In this document: piece by piece, positions 9,111-18,133 of the stretch
Layout of the letters: the number at the start of each line of letters is the position of its first letter
How positions within the stretch are numbered: position 1 is the first letter of the stretch
NCBI RefSeq assembly: GCF_029909975.1
Contig: NZ_CP094516.1
Span: 1,116,001 to 1,180,000, forward strand
Reading direction: 5' to 3'
Length of the DNA: 64,000 nucleotides
Source of the DNA: Bradyrhizobium sp. ISRA430
Lineage (GTDB): Bacteria; Pseudomonadota; Alphaproteobacteria; Rhizobiales; Xanthobacteraceae
Position numbers and translations under genes: made by a program
The notes under the pieces: model-generated
Seen by the model: the letters and a program-made list of their open reading frames with translations, nothing else
Database searches by the model: none
What the model was told of the DNA's origin: nothing

Positions 9111-9123
9111 GTTCGTTCATCCC

Positions 9124-10926
9124 ATGAAACTCGACACAGCACCCACGGCCGACTTTTCCGACGAGCAGAAGCGCTATCTCGAAGGCTTCATGTCCGGCCT
9201 CCAGGTCGGGCGTGTCGGGCGCGCCTTCGCCGCCGGCGGTGCGCCTGCCGCCGCAACTGGCGCGTCGTCGGAGCCGACCGGTCCCGATGCCGCGGCGATC
9301 AGGGCTCAGGACAAGCTCACGGCGGCGGGCAAGAAGCTCACCGACCAGGAGAAGTTCAAGCGCGAGCTGCATCCGTTCGACGGTTATGAGCGGCTGAAGG
9401 ATCAGGCGCGCAACAACGCAAACCCAACGCCGGCGGACAATTTCCGCTGGCGTTATTACGGCATCTTCTGGGTCGCGCCGGCGCAGACCTCCTACATGGC
9501 GCGTCTACGCATCCCCAACGGGATCTTGAAGCACTGGCAGATGTCGGGACTTGCGGATCTGGCCGAGGCCTATGGCGGCGGCTACACCCATGTCACGACG
9601 CGCGCGAACTTCCAGATCCGCGAGATCGAGCCGAAGAACGCCGTCGCCCTGATCGAGGGCATCCAGGACATCGGCCTGTGCTCGCGCGGCTCCGGCGCGG
9701 ACAACATCCGCAACGTCACGGGCACGCCGACCGCCGGCATCGATCCGCAGGAATTGCTCGACACGCGGCCCTATGCGCGCGAGTGGCACTACCACATACT
9801 CAACGACCGCTCGCTCTACGGCCTGCCGCGCAAGTTCAATGTCGCCTTCGACGGTGCCGGCAAGATCGCCGCACTCGAGGAGACCAATGACATCGCGTTC
9901 ACAGCGGTCGAGGTCAAGGACGGGTTCGGCGTCGCGCCTGGCGTCTGGTTTCGCCTCGGCCTCGGTGGGATCACCGGGCACAAGGACTTTGCCAAATATT
10001 CGGGCATCGTCGTTCGTCCCGAGGACGCGACCGCAGTTGCCGACGCCATCGTGCGCATCTTCATCGAGCATGGTGACCGCACCAACCGCACCAAGGCGCG
10101 GCTGAAATACGTGCTGGATGCGATGGGTCATGACGCGTTTCTCAAGCTGGTCGAGCAGCAGCTCAAGAAGCCATTCGCGCGCGTGCCGGCGGAAGCGGTT
10201 GCGCCGCGGCCTGCAACCGACCGCATGGCCCATATCGGCGTGCACAAGCAGAAGCAGGCTGGCCTGAACTGGGTCGGCGTGGCGCTGCCGGTCGGCAAGC
10301 TCGCCTGCGAGCAGATGCGTGGGCTAGCCAAGATCGCCCAGGACCTCGGCGACGGCGACATCCGCCTGACCGTCTGGCAGAATCTTCTGATCTCCGGCGT
10401 GCGCGACGAAAGCGTCGCGCTGGTGACGGCGGCCGTCGAGAAGCTCGGCCTCGCCACGCAAGTGTCGAACGTCCGCGCCGGCCTGATCGCCTGCACCGGC
10501 AATGCCGGCTGCAAGTTCGCGGCTTCCGACACCAAGCGTCACGCGGCCGCGATCGGCGACTGGTGCGATGCGCGCATCAGCCTCGACACGCCGCTGAACA
10601 TACATCTCACCGGCTGCCATCACTCCTGCGCCCAGCACTACATCTCCGACATCGGCCTGATTGCGGCCAAGGTGCCTGGCGCGACGGAAGAGGATACGGT
10701 CGAGGGCTATCACCTCTTCACCGGCGGCGGCTTCGGCCCCGACGCCGATATCGGACAGGAGGTGTTTCGCGACGTGAAGGCCGAAGATGCCCCGAAAATC
10801 GTCGAGGGCCTGCTGAGGGCCTACCTCGTCAACCGTGCCTCACCCGACGAGACCTTCCTGACGTTCTCCCGTCGCCACGACGGCGAAGCCCTGCGCAAAC
10901 TCGCTGAAGCGGAAGTCACTGCATGA
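9124..10926 (+). CDS. nirA: assimilatory nitrite reductase NirA (siroheme/4Fe-4S)
   Basis: A 600-residue nitrite/sulfite reductase. C457 and C463 (CTGNAGCKF) and C498 and C502 (CHHSC) are the ligands of the 4Fe-4S-siroheme centre that reduces nitrite to ammonium by six electrons. Half-domains repeat as usual (RANFQIREIEP near 160, WQNLLISGV near 420). Nitrite is preferred over sulfite as substrate because of the NasT/NasS and NirC context. An N-terminal helix (DEQKRYLEGFMSGL) resembles one in the next protein. The stop overlaps the next start. Confidence 0.9.
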   Translation: MKLDTAPTADFSDEQKRYLEGFMSGLQVGRVGRAFAAGGAPAAATGASSEPTGPDAAAIRAQDKLTAAGKKLTDQEKFKRELHPFDGYERLKDQARNNANPTPADNFRWRYYGIFWVAPAQTSYMARLRIPNGILKHWQMSGLADLAEAYGGGYTHVTTRANFQIREIEPKNAVALIEGIQDIGLCSRGSGADNIRNVTGTPTAGIDPQELLDTRPYAREWHYHILNDRSLYGLPRKFNVAFDGAGKIAALEETNDIAFTAVEVKDGFGVAPGVWFRLGLGGITGHKDFAKYSGIVVRPEDATAVADAIVRIFIEHGDRTNRTKARLKYVLDAMGHDAFLKLVEQQLKKPFARVPAEAVAPRPATDRMAHIGVHKQKQAGLNWVGVALPVGKLACEQMRGLAKIAQDLGDGDIRLTVWQNLLISGVRDESVALVTAAVEKLGLATQVSNVRAGLIACTGNAGCKFAASDTKRHAAAIGDWCDARISLDTPLNIHLTGCHHSCAQHYISDIGLIAAKVPGATEEDTVEGYHLFTGGGFGPDADIGQEVFRDVKAEDAPKIVEGLLRAYLVNRASPDETFLTFSRRHDGEALRKLAEAEVTA

Positions 10927-12539
10927 CCCAGATGCCTGTCCCACCGAAACTCGAGATCATCCCGCCCAACGCGCCTTTCAGTGAAGGCCAGCGGCTGTGG
11001 CTGAACGGCTTTCTCGTGGGCATGTTCGGGCTCGACGGCTCGACGCCGCTGTCCCCCGCGGAGAACGGGGCCGTGCTCGCCCCGCAAGGCGATGGCGATG
11101 ACGGCGAGGCGCCCTGGCATGATCCGGCGATGGCGATCGCCGATCGCATGAAGCTCGCGGAGGGCAGGCCGCTGCGCCGCCGCATGATGGCGGCGATGGC
11201 GCAGCAGGATTGCGGCCAGTGCGGCTACAACTGCGCCGACTATTCCGATGCGATCGCGAACAAGAGCGAGGCTCGCCTGAATCTTTGCGCCCCAGGCGGC
11301 AAGGAGACGGCGCGGATGTTGAAGCAGCTCTATGAGGAGCTCGACAAGGCGCCGGCGGTCAAGCCTGCCGCGGGTGCGGCGGCTCCGGCCGCGAGCGCGC
11401 CGGCTGCGCCGGAGGTGAAGGCTGAACTTGGCCGCGCCCGCGAAAATCCGGTCGAAGCGACGTTCCTGTCGCGGCGGCTGCTCAACAAGCAGGGCTCCGA
11501 GAAGGAGACCTATCACATCGAGTTCGATCTCTCCGAGAGCGGCCTCGACTATGTCGTCGGCGACAGCTTTGGCGTGTTTGCGCGCAACGATGTCGGTCTC
11601 GTCGACCAGATCATCGCGCTGCTCGGCGCGTCCCACACCACCAAGGTCAACGGCAAGACGCTGCGCGAGGCGCTGATCGAGGACGTCTCGCTGTCGCCGG
11701 CCCCCGACAAGCTGTTCGAGCTGATCTCCTTCATCACCGGCGGCGCGCAGCGCGAGAAGGCGCGGGCGCTGGCGCAGGGCGAGGATCCCGATGGCGATGC
11801 CGCCACCCTCGACGTCATGGCGGCGCTGCAGAAATTTTCCGGCACGCGACCGCACCCGGAGGCCTTCGTCGAAGCGCTGGAGCCGCTGCAGCCGCGACTC
11901 TATTCGATCTCGTCCTCGCACAACGCGACGCCGGGAAAACTGTCGCTCACGGTCGATTCCGTCCGCTACGTCATCGGCAAGCGCAAGCGCCTCGGCGTCG
12001 CCTCGACCTTCCTTGGCGAACGCATCAACGAAGGCGAGAAGCTCAAGGTCTATGTGCAGAAGGCGCATGGCTTCGGACTGCCGCAGGATCCGAAGACGCC
12101 GGTGATCATGATCGGTCCCGGCACCGGCGTCGCGCCGTTCCGCGCCTTCCTGCTCGACCGCAAGGCGACCGGCGCGCCCGGCAAGAACTGGCTGTTCTTC
12201 GGCCATCAGCGCAGCGATTGCGATTTCTTCTACAGGGAGGAGCTCAACGCCTTGAAGACCTCGGGTCTTTTGACCCGCCTGTCTCTTGCCTGGTCGCGCG
12301 ACGGCGAGAAGAAATTCTACGTGCAGGACCGCATGCGCGAGCTCGGCCGCGAAGTGTGGACGTGGCTCGCCGAAGGCGCGCATCTCTACATCTGCGGCGA
12401 TGCCAAGCGCATGGCGAAGGACGTCGAACGCGCACTCGTCGACATCGTCGCGCAGTTCGGCGCGCGCTCGACCGATGAGGCCGTGAGTTTCGTCGCGGAG
12501 CTCAAGAAGAAGGGGAGGTTCCAGGCGGATGTCTACTAG
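10923..12539 (+). CDS. 4Fe-4S flavoprotein reductase, CysJ-like (partner of NirA)
   Basis: A 538-residue protein often labelled sulfite reductase alpha subunit. The C-terminal part is a CysJ/ferredoxin-NADP reductase-type FAD-NADPH module (RLYSISSS for FAD, GPGTGVAPFRAFL and CGDAKRMAKDVE for NADPH). The N-terminal flavodoxin (FMN) domain of CysJ is missing. In its place is an RnfB-type iron-sulfur motif with C97, C100, C104 and C122 (CGQCGYNC ... LCAPGG), then an Ala/Pro linker. Electrons should pass NADPH to FAD to 4Fe-4S to NirA. It overlaps nirA by four bases (ATGA). Confidence 0.85.
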   Translation: MTQMPVPPKLEIIPPNAPFSEGQRLWLNGFLVGMFGLDGSTPLSPAENGAVLAPQGDGDDGEAPWHDPAMAIADRMKLAEGRPLRRRMMAAMAQQDCGQCGYNCADYSDAIANKSEARLNLCAPGGKETARMLKQLYEELDKAPAVKPAAGAAAPAASAPAAPEVKAELGRARENPVEATFLSRRLLNKQGSEKETYHIEFDLSESGLDYVVGDSFGVFARNDVGLVDQIIALLGASHTTKVNGKTLREALIEDVSLSPAPDKLFELISFITGGAQREKARALAQGEDPDGDAATLDVMAALQKFSGTRPHPEAFVEALEPLQPRLYSISSSHNATPGKLSLTVDSVRYVIGKRKRLGVASTFLGERINEGEKLKVYVQKAHGFGLPQDPKTPVIMIGPGTGVAPFRAFLLDRKATGAPGKNWLFFGHQRSDCDFFYREELNALKTSGLLTRLSLAWSRDGEKKFYVQDRMRELGREVWTWLAEGAHLYICGDAKRMAKDVERALVDIVAQFGARSTDEAVSFVAELKKKGRFQADVY

Positions 12540-12725
12540 GAGCTGAAACTGCTCCAATTTGGTTCGGACTTGAACGAATGCCATCCTTGGAACCCGCGCT
12601 CCAGGAGAATTTCATCCTGCCAAAGGCGCCTTGAAGAGAAGTCTTATCGCTATTTCCGCGCTCGTCTTGCGTGTGGGCAGGGGTGATCCCTCATAATCGC
12701 GCAAATGGGGCGTTGGAGATCGACC

Positions 12726-12878
12726 ATGCGCGAACTGTCGGCGGAGGCCAGGCTGCACTTCTACGCGCGCTCGCTCTCGCGGCGGACCGGGGCGAGCGTT
12801 CATCACATTGCGCTCTACAGCGCCTTTGCGGTCATTGCTGCGATCGTCTTTGGCACGCTCTCGGTGCACCCGTTCTGA
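12726..12878 (+). CDS. small single-pass membrane protein
   Basis: A 50-residue protein that starts MRELSAEARLHFYARSL and ends in a hydrophobic helix. GGAG stands eight bases before the ATG. The basic N-terminus followed by one helix suggests the N-terminus is inside. It resembles small conserved proteins I associate with Bradyrhizobium; its function is unknown. Confidence 0.7.
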   Translation: MRELSAEARLHFYARSLSRRTGASVHHIALYSAFAVIAAIVFGTLSVHPF

Positions 12879-12890
12879 GCCGGATCTGCA

Positions 12891-13005
12891 GGGTGGGTTA
12901 GCCGACCACGTCCGCCGTAGCTCCGCAAGCGAAGGCGGAAGGCATAACCCACCAAACTCCATACCCGCGGAACAAGGTGGTGGGTTACGCTTTGCTAACC
13001 CACGC
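12891..13005. repeat. GTGGGTTA/TAACCCAC interspersed repeat element
   Basis: Four copies of an 8-mer alternate in orientation: GTGGGTTA at 12893-12900, TAACCCAC at 12945-12952, GTGGGTTA at 12980-12987 and TAACCCAC at 12996-13003. The last pair forms a short hairpin and the first pair a long one. It lies between convergent genes, a usual place for such REP-like elements. It has no coding look. Confidence 0.65.
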
Positions 13006-13017
13006 TACAATCTTGCC

Positions 13018-13788
13018 TCACGATGCCCGCTTGAACGGCGCCACCTCGATCCCCGCAGCCTTCAAGGCCTGACGCAGGCCGCGCGCGATCTCGACCGCGC
13101 CGGGCGTATCGCCGTGGATGCAGACCGTGTCGGTGCGCATCTTGATGACCTTGCCGGTCACCGAGACCACCGCGCCGTCCTGCACCATGCGCACCACGCG
13201 ATCGGCGATCGCCTTGGCGTCGTGCAGCACCGCGCCGGGCTTCTTGCGCGAGACCAGATTGCCGTCATCCTCATAGGCGCGGTCGGCGAACACTTCGTGC
13301 ACCATCGGCAGGTTGGCGTCTTCGCCCGCCTTCACCAGCTTCGAATTGGCGAGCACGACGAAGATCAGGCTGGGATCGACCGCCTTGATGCCGGCGGCGA
13401 TCGCCCTCGCCGTCGTGTCGTCCTCGCAGGCGACGTTCGAGAGCGCGCCATGCGCCTTCACATGCGTCACCTTGTGACCGGCGGCAGTGGCGATCGCCTG
13501 CAGTGCGCCGATCTGGTAGGCGACGAGGTTCTCGATCTCGGATGGCTTCAGGCCGGCGATCGGGTGCCGGCCGAAACCGTGCAGGTCGCGATAGCCGGGA
13601 TGGGCGCCGACCGAGACGCCGCGCGCCTTCGCAAGCTCGACCGTCCTGCGCATGATGTCGGGATCGCCGGCATGGAAGCCGCAGGCGACGTTCACGGAGC
13701 TCGCAAGCTCGATCATGGCGGCGTCGTTGCCCATCTCCCACGCGCCAAATCCTTCGCCGAGGTCGCAATTGAGATCGATCGTCTTCAT
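13018..13788 (-). CDS. pxpA: 5-oxoprolinase subunit A (LamB/YcsF family)
   Basis: A 256-residue LamB/YcsF protein with the N-terminal [11 protein letters not shown] and [11 protein letters not shown] motifs and a [10 protein letters not shown] segment, all typical of PxpA. With PxpB and PxpC it makes the ATP-dependent 5-oxoprolinase that recycles pyroglutamate to glutamate in the cytoplasm. It is the last gene of the pxpB-pxpC-pxpA run, 31 bases after pxpC. The start at MKTIDLNCD was chosen over an upstream in-frame ATG because family proteins begin there. Confidence 0.92.
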   Translation of the reverse strand: MKTIDLNCDLGEGFGAWEMGNDAAMIELASSVNVACGFHAGDPDIMRRTVELAKARGVSVGAHPGYRDLHGFGRHPIAGLKPSEIENLVAYQIGALQAIATAAGHKVTHVKAHGALSNVACEDDTTARAIAAGIKAVDPSLIFVVLANSKLVKAGEDANLPMVHEVFADRAYEDDGNLVSRKKPGAVLHDAKAIADRVVRMVQDGAVVSVTGKVIKMRTDTVCIHGDTPGAVEIARGLRQALKAAGIEVAPFKRAS

Positions 13789-13819
13789 GGTGCTCTCCGC
13801 CTTTTGGTCTTCTTGTCGA

Positions 13820-14857
13820 TTACGGCTCCGCCGATACCTGCCACGTCCCGGCATCGACCGCGCTCACAGCGTAGCCGGCAACGTTAGCATCCCTGAGCGC
13901 CTCGATGTTGAGCGCGACCGTGTCCGCCGAACGTAGCCGGTCGGGCAGGCTGCGAATGAGCTGCGCGAATTTGCGTGCCTCGTCCTGCGCCTCGGCCATG
14001 CTGACCTGCCTGAAGTGGAACGCGGTTCCCGCCGAGGTCTGCGCCAGCCGACCGAAATCGGCCGTGATCACGGTTGCGATCTTCGGATAACCGCCAGAGG
14101 TGCCGCGGTCCATCATCAGCGCGATCGGCGCGCCATTGCCGGGCACTTGGATGCTGCCGTTGACGGTGCCGTCGGAGACGATGTTGTGGCCGTGCAGGTG
14201 CTCGATCGCGGGGCCTTCGAGCCGGTAGCCCATGCGGTCGGAGGTCGCCGATATCTTCCACTCGCTCGCAAGGAACAGCGCCTTGTTGGCCTCGTCGAAC
14301 TCGTCGTCCTGCGGGCCTAGCACGACACGGATCGGACCCTCGGCCGGCTTCGGCAGCTCGATCCGGAGCTCCGGCGCACCACTTGCTGCGTCGACCGTGA
14401 ACTCGTCGCCGGCCTGGAGCGGGCGCGGATAGGGGCTGCCGAGACCCGCGCGCGCGTTCACCGCCAGGCTGCCGAACACCGGCTCGCCCTTGACGCCGCC
14501 TTCGATCGCGAGATAGCTGAACGCGCCGCCGCGGGCGAAGCCGAGCGTCAGCGTCTCGCCGTCCTTCAACGTCACGGAACTGTCGAGCGCCACCGCGCGC
14601 CCGGCGATGTCGGCGTTGCGCGGCGCCCCGGTGATGCCCAGGCGAACGGCGCCGTCACGCGCCGTGAAGGATGCGCCGAACGGGCCGATCTCCACACCGG
14701 CCGCGAGCGGCTCGTTGCCGACCAGGCAATTGGCCGCAGCGAGCGCCAACCGGTCCATCGCGCCGCTCGGCGTCAGGCCATAGCGCTGCGAGCCGGGGCG
14801 GCCGCCATCCTGGACGGAGCTTGCAGGGCCGATGCTGGCGACGACGAGCCGGCTCAT
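13820..14857 (-). CDS. pxpC: 5-oxoprolinase subunit C (KipA/biotin-dependent carboxylase-like)
   Basis: A 345-residue protein of the KipA/urea amidolyase-related family. It starts with the typical [21 protein letters not shown] segment and contains RMGYRLEGP and [13 protein letters not shown], characteristic of PxpC. It is the second subunit of ATP-dependent 5-oxoprolinase. The ATG overlaps the pxpB stop by four bases, which suggests translational coupling. Confidence 0.92.
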   Translation of the reverse strand: MSRLVVASIGPASSVQDGGRPGSQRYGLTPSGAMDRLALAAANCLVGNEPLAAGVEIGPFGASFTARDGAVRLGITGAPRNADIAGRAVALDSSVTLKDGETLTLGFARGGAFSYLAIEGGVKGEPVFGSLAVNARAGLGSPYPRPLQAGDEFTVDAASGAPELRIELPKPAEGPIRVVLGPQDDEFDEANKALFLASEWKISATSDRMGYRLEGPAIEHLHGHNIVSDGTVNGSIQVPGNGAPIALMMDRGTSGGYPKIATVITADFGRLAQTSAGTAFHFRQVSMAEAQDEARKFAQLIRSLPDRLRSADTVALNIEALRDANVAGYAVSAVDAGTWQVSAEP

Positions 14858-15585
14858 GAGGCCACCTGCTCGGCAATCAGCTCGCCGGCTTCCGCAGCCC
14901 GGTCCTGCTCCGCGAAGGTCTTGTGGTCGATGGCAAAAAACGTCACGCGATCACCGGGTTCGGTGAGAAAGGTTGGATTCCGGTGGAGCTGATAGGTGCG
15001 CACCGGCGTGCGGCCGAGAAGGTGCCAGCCGCTGGGACCGGCCAGGCACTGGATGCCGGTCTGGATGCCACCGATCGAGATCGTGCCGGCTGGCGTGAGC
15101 AGCCGCGGATTCTGCCGCCGCGACATGTGCAGCGATTTCTCGAGGCCGCTGAGATAGGACCAGCCCGGCGTGAAACCGATCATGGCGACGCGGTAGTCGC
15201 CGGCGACATGGCGGGCGACGATGTCATCGGGGGTGGTGTTGAGCGCTTTTGCGACATCTTCGAGATCGATGCCATGCTCGCCGCCATAGGCCACCGGAAT
15301 GCGCCAGCGGCGCGTCTTCGCGCTCGGCGGCAACGGCTGGCTGGCGAGCGCGAGCAGCTTTTCGCCCAGCGCGTCGAACCCGATCCTGCCGGGATCGTAA
15401 TGCACCAGCAGAGAGCGATAGGTTGGCACCGACTCGGTGATGCCGTCGATGCCTGCTGCGGCAAGCGCCCGGTCGAGCGCCAGCACGCGCTGGTTGGCGT
15501 CGTCGTCGATGGTCCGGCTGAACTCGACCGTGACGGCGCTGTCGCCACTGGGCAGGAGGCGGGGCGGGGGAGGCGTCGCGGCCAT
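14854..15585 (-). CDS. pxpB: 5-oxoprolinase subunit B (KipI family)
   Basis: A 243-residue KipI/allophanate-hydrolase-subunit-1 family protein. Diagnostic stretches are GDSAVTVEF near the start, FTPGWSYLSGL, and GGIQTGIQCLAGPSGWHLLGRTP. It pairs with PxpC in the 5-oxoprolinase complex. It is the first gene of the operon and is divergent from the RraA-like gene with 250 bases between them. Confidence 0.92.
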   Translation of the reverse strand: MAATPPPPRLLPSGDSAVTVEFSRTIDDDANQRVLALDRALAAAGIDGITESVPTYRSLLVHYDPGRIGFDALGEKLLALASQPLPPSAKTRRWRIPVAYGGEHGIDLEDVAKALNTTPDDIVARHVAGDYRVAMIGFTPGWSYLSGLEKSLHMSRRQNPRLLTPAGTISIGGIQTGIQCLAGPSGWHLLGRTPVRTYQLHRNPTFLTEPGDRVTFFAIDHKTFAEQDRAAEAGELIAEQVAS

Positions 15586-15835
15586 GAGCTGTCGAATTCG
15601 CGCTGTCGAAATCGGCTTCCGGAAATGCGCGGTCTCAGCCTTGAGTTCCGCGTCACCCCTGCTTTGCGTAAATGCGCCCGCAAGTCCAATAAATTAATGC
15701 AAGGGCAACCGATAAAGCCTTGTTATCGCGTCGCATAACAGCCCTGCGGGCGTCGTTCGTGGCCCTTGACGGGAGCCGCGCGCCTCGCAAGATGCGCGGC
15801 GTCTTTTCCCGCCCATCCGGAGCTCGTCTGTTTCC

Positions 15836-16534
15836 ATGTCGCTATCCCCCGAAGCCCGCAAAACCCTCGCCGGCATCACCACCGCCACCATTACCACGGT
15901 CCTGCTCAAGAAGGGCTTGCGCAACGTGTGGATGCGCGGTGCACGGCCGCTGCGCCCCGGTTTGCCGCGCCTGGTGGGACCGGCGTTCACGCTGCGCTTC
16001 GTACCCGCGCGCGAGGATCTGGCGACGCCCGAGTCCTGGTCGTCGCCGATCTCGACCCGCACCGCGATCGAGGCGATGCCGGAAGGCTGCATCGCCGTGG
16101 TCGACGCCATGGGTATCACCGACGCCGGCATCTTCGGCGACATCCTCTGCGCCCGTATGGTCAAGCGCGGCGTCACGGCGCTCGTCACCGACGGCGTCGT
16201 GCGCGACGTCGAGGGCGTGCTTGGCACCAACCTGCCGGTGTGGTGCGACGGCTACGCGGCGCCCCCGTCCGTCGCCGGCCTGACGTTCGTCGGCTGGGGC
16301 GAGCCGATCGGTTGCGGCGGCGTCGCGGTGTTCCCGAACGACATCGTGGTTGCGGACCAGGATGGCTGCGTGCTGATCCCGCAGGCGATGCTCGATCACG
16401 TGCTCGCCGAGGGCGTCGAGCAGGAACGCATGGAGGCCTGGATCGTCAACGAGGTGAACAACGGCGCCGTGCTGCCCGGCCTCTATCCCATGAACGCCGA
16501 GACCAAGGCGCGCTACGCGGCCAGCAAGAAGTAA
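15836..16534 (+). CDS. RraA family protein (dimethylmenaquinone methyltransferase/HMG aldolase-like fold)
   Basis: A 232-residue RraA-like protein with GITDAGIFGDILCARMVKRGVTALVTDGVVRD, the conserved glycine-rich turn of the family. Members include regulators of RNase E and, more often outside enterobacteria, 4-hydroxy-4-methyl-2-oxoglutarate aldolases. The DGVVRD arginine/aspartate pair that supports aldolase-type activity is present. The neighbouring cupin suggests small-acid metabolism rather than RNase control, but this is inference. Confidence 0.8.
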   Translation: MSLSPEARKTLAGITTATITTVLLKKGLRNVWMRGARPLRPGLPRLVGPAFTLRFVPAREDLATPESWSSPISTRTAIEAMPEGCIAVVDAMGITDAGIFGDILCARMVKRGVTALVTDGVVRDVEGVLGTNLPVWCDGYAAPPSVAGLTFVGWGEPIGCGGVAVFPNDIVVADQDGCVLIPQAMLDHVLAEGVEQERMEAWIVNEVNNGAVLPGLYPMNAETKARYAASKK

Positions 16535-16558
16535 CGACAAACCAAACGAGGTCATCCC

Positions 16559-16963
16559 ATGGAGATCCACGTCGCAGGCACGCGGCCGACCCGCCGCGCG
16601 CCCAAGGAACACTTCACCGGCACCGTGTTGCAGGACCCCGTGATCATGGCGCCCGCGCCGGCACGGCTGAACTGCTCGCGCGTCTCGTTCGAGCCCGGTG
16701 CGCGCACCAACTGGCATCACCATCCGCTCGGGCAGACGCTCTACGTGATTTCGGGCGTCGGCCGCATCCAGGCCAAGGGCGGTCCGATCCGCGAGATTCG
16801 TCCGGGCGACACCATCTGGATTCCGCCGGGGGAAGTGCACTGGCACGGCGCTTCGCCGACCAACGGCATGACCCACATCGCCATGCAGGAAGCACTCGAC
16901 GGCGTCTACTCGACCTGGCTCGAGCCGGTAAGTGACGCCGAGTACTCGGCAGCGGTTGGCTAG
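16559..16963 (+). CDS. cupin domain protein
   Basis: A 134-residue single-domain cupin. Motif 1 (WHHHPLGQTLYVISGVGRI) and motif 2 (PPGEVHWHG) supply the His residues and Glu for a bound metal. Short cupins of this type act as isomerases, lyases or carboxymuconolactone-type enzymes. It follows the RraA-like gene by 24 bases, so the two are probably co-transcribed and may act in one catabolic step. The substrate is unknown. Confidence 0.85.
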   Translation: MEIHVAGTRPTRRAPKEHFTGTVLQDPVIMAPAPARLNCSRVSFEPGARTNWHHHPLGQTLYVISGVGRIQAKGGPIREIRPGDTIWIPPGEVHWHGASPTNGMTHIAMQEALDGVYSTWLEPVSDAEYSAAVG

Positions 16964-16988
16964 CTGAACCAGGGTTGTCCGCATGAGA

Positions 16989-17011
16989 CCCATCGCCCGA
17001 CGGGCGATGGG
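16989..17011. terminator. perfect hairpin after the cupin gene
   Basis: CCCATCGCCCG (16989-16999) and CGGGCGATGGG (17001-17011) are exact inverted repeats around one central base. It lies 26 bases after the cupin stop and between convergent genes. No T-run follows, so it may act with Rho or simply protect the 3' end. Confidence 0.55.
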
Positions 17012-17138
17012 GCTCCGACCCGGAAGGAGTCACCTCACATCCTTTGTGCCGTCCACATGCACATGGCGCCGAAGGCGAGGTGGTGGCAAAAATCCAGGCG
17101 CACGTGATCGAGGCTGTATCCTAGATCGCAGGCGCCCC

Positions 17139-17921
17139 TCAGTTCACGCGCGTCCAGGTTTGGCCGCCGCAGAACATGCCGCCGAAGGCGCAGCCTTGCA
17201 CGTGGAGGCGGTCGGTGCCGCGCATGGCGATCGTGGAGTCGTAGGTCGAGCCGGAGTTGGGATCGAGGATGCGGCCGGACCATTTCTGGTCCTTGCCGGG
17301 CTTCATGTTGATCAGCACCTGCTCGCCGTTCTGGTTCGATTTGGCGTCGACCGAATAGCCGCAGAGATTGCTGCCGCATTGCTCGATGCGGACCTTGCCT
17401 TCCTTCTCCTCGGTGAGCCAGACGCCGAGGGGTGAATTGGGATCGCGCGCCGGCGCGGCTGCGGGCGCCGCCGTGGTCGCGGCGGCCTGAGCGGGGGCGG
17501 GCGCAGGGGGCGCCGCCGGGGACGCGGGCGGTACGACGGTCGCCGGTGGCGTTGCAGCCTGCTGTTCGACCCGGGCAGGTGCCGGGGGCGGCGTGGGCTG
17601 CGGCAGCACGGCGGTGTCGCCCGGCGCATTGTTGGCGGTGGTCGGCGGCGGCGCCGCGACGGCTGGTGCGGGAGCCGGAGCTGCGGCCGGCGGCTGCGGA
17701 TCAACCTTGGCCTGCTGCGGCGTCTGCTGATCCGGCTTCGCCTCGTTCTTCTTGGCCTTCTTTGCCTTGCCCTGTCCGGTGTTGTCGTAGACGCCGGGGA
17801 TCGACACCGTGCCGCGGTCGGGATCGATGCGGATGGTACGGCCGCCATATTCGATGGTGTACTGCGCCTGCGCAGCCGTGCTCGCCAAAAGCAATGCGGC
17901 CGTGGCCAACAGCTTCCTCAT
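17139..17921 (-). CDS. secreted DUF2147 domain protein with long Ala/Pro linker
   Basis: A 260-residue exported protein. A signal peptide (MRKLLATAALLLASTAAQAQ) is followed by a short charged segment, then about 90 residues of Ala/Pro-rich linker, then a C-terminal DUF2147-like domain (PLGVWLTEEKEGKVRIEQCGSNLCGY, ending in GGMFCGGQTWTR). The paired cysteines suggest disulfides in the periplasm. DUF2147 has no firm function. The start follows GGAGACGG and a true signal peptide begins there. Confidence 0.82.
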   Translation of the reverse strand: MRKLLATAALLLASTAAQAQYTIEYGGRTIRIDPDRGTVSIPGVYDNTGQGKAKKAKKNEAKPDQQTPQQAKVDPQPPAAAPAPAPAVAAPPPTTANNAPGDTAVLPQPTPPPAPARVEQQAATPPATVVPPASPAAPPAPAPAQAAATTAAPAAAPARDPNSPLGVWLTEEKEGKVRIEQCGSNLCGYSVDAKSNQNGEQVLINMKPGKDQKWSGRILDPNSGSTYDSTIAMRGTDRLHVQGCAFGGMFCGGQTWTRVN

Positions 17922-18133
17922 TTCCGTCTCCTGAGCAGGTGGTCCCCCGGCACCGATGCTTACGCTTCGGTTGGATCTTAAAGCGTGATCTAGATCACTG
18001 TCTCCGTATGAGTCGTCCTCCGGCGGATATCGGTTCAATACCACCGAAGTCGGTCCGGAGTTTGGACGGCGGCACTACACCGAGACGATGAGCCATCACG
18101 AGCGGATAGGGGCAAAAGCTCAGCCGATCCGAG

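Noticed and set aside
10821..12584. A 587-codon minus-strand frame opposite the Fe-S flavoprotein
   Set aside because: High GC3 of the real gene leaves the opposite frame open. No recognisable domain, and the plus-strand protein has clear cofactor motifs.
12808..13887. Long plus-strand frame opposite pxpA
   Set aside because: It runs through the repeat element and mirrors pxpA; the LamB/YcsF motifs on the minus strand are decisive.
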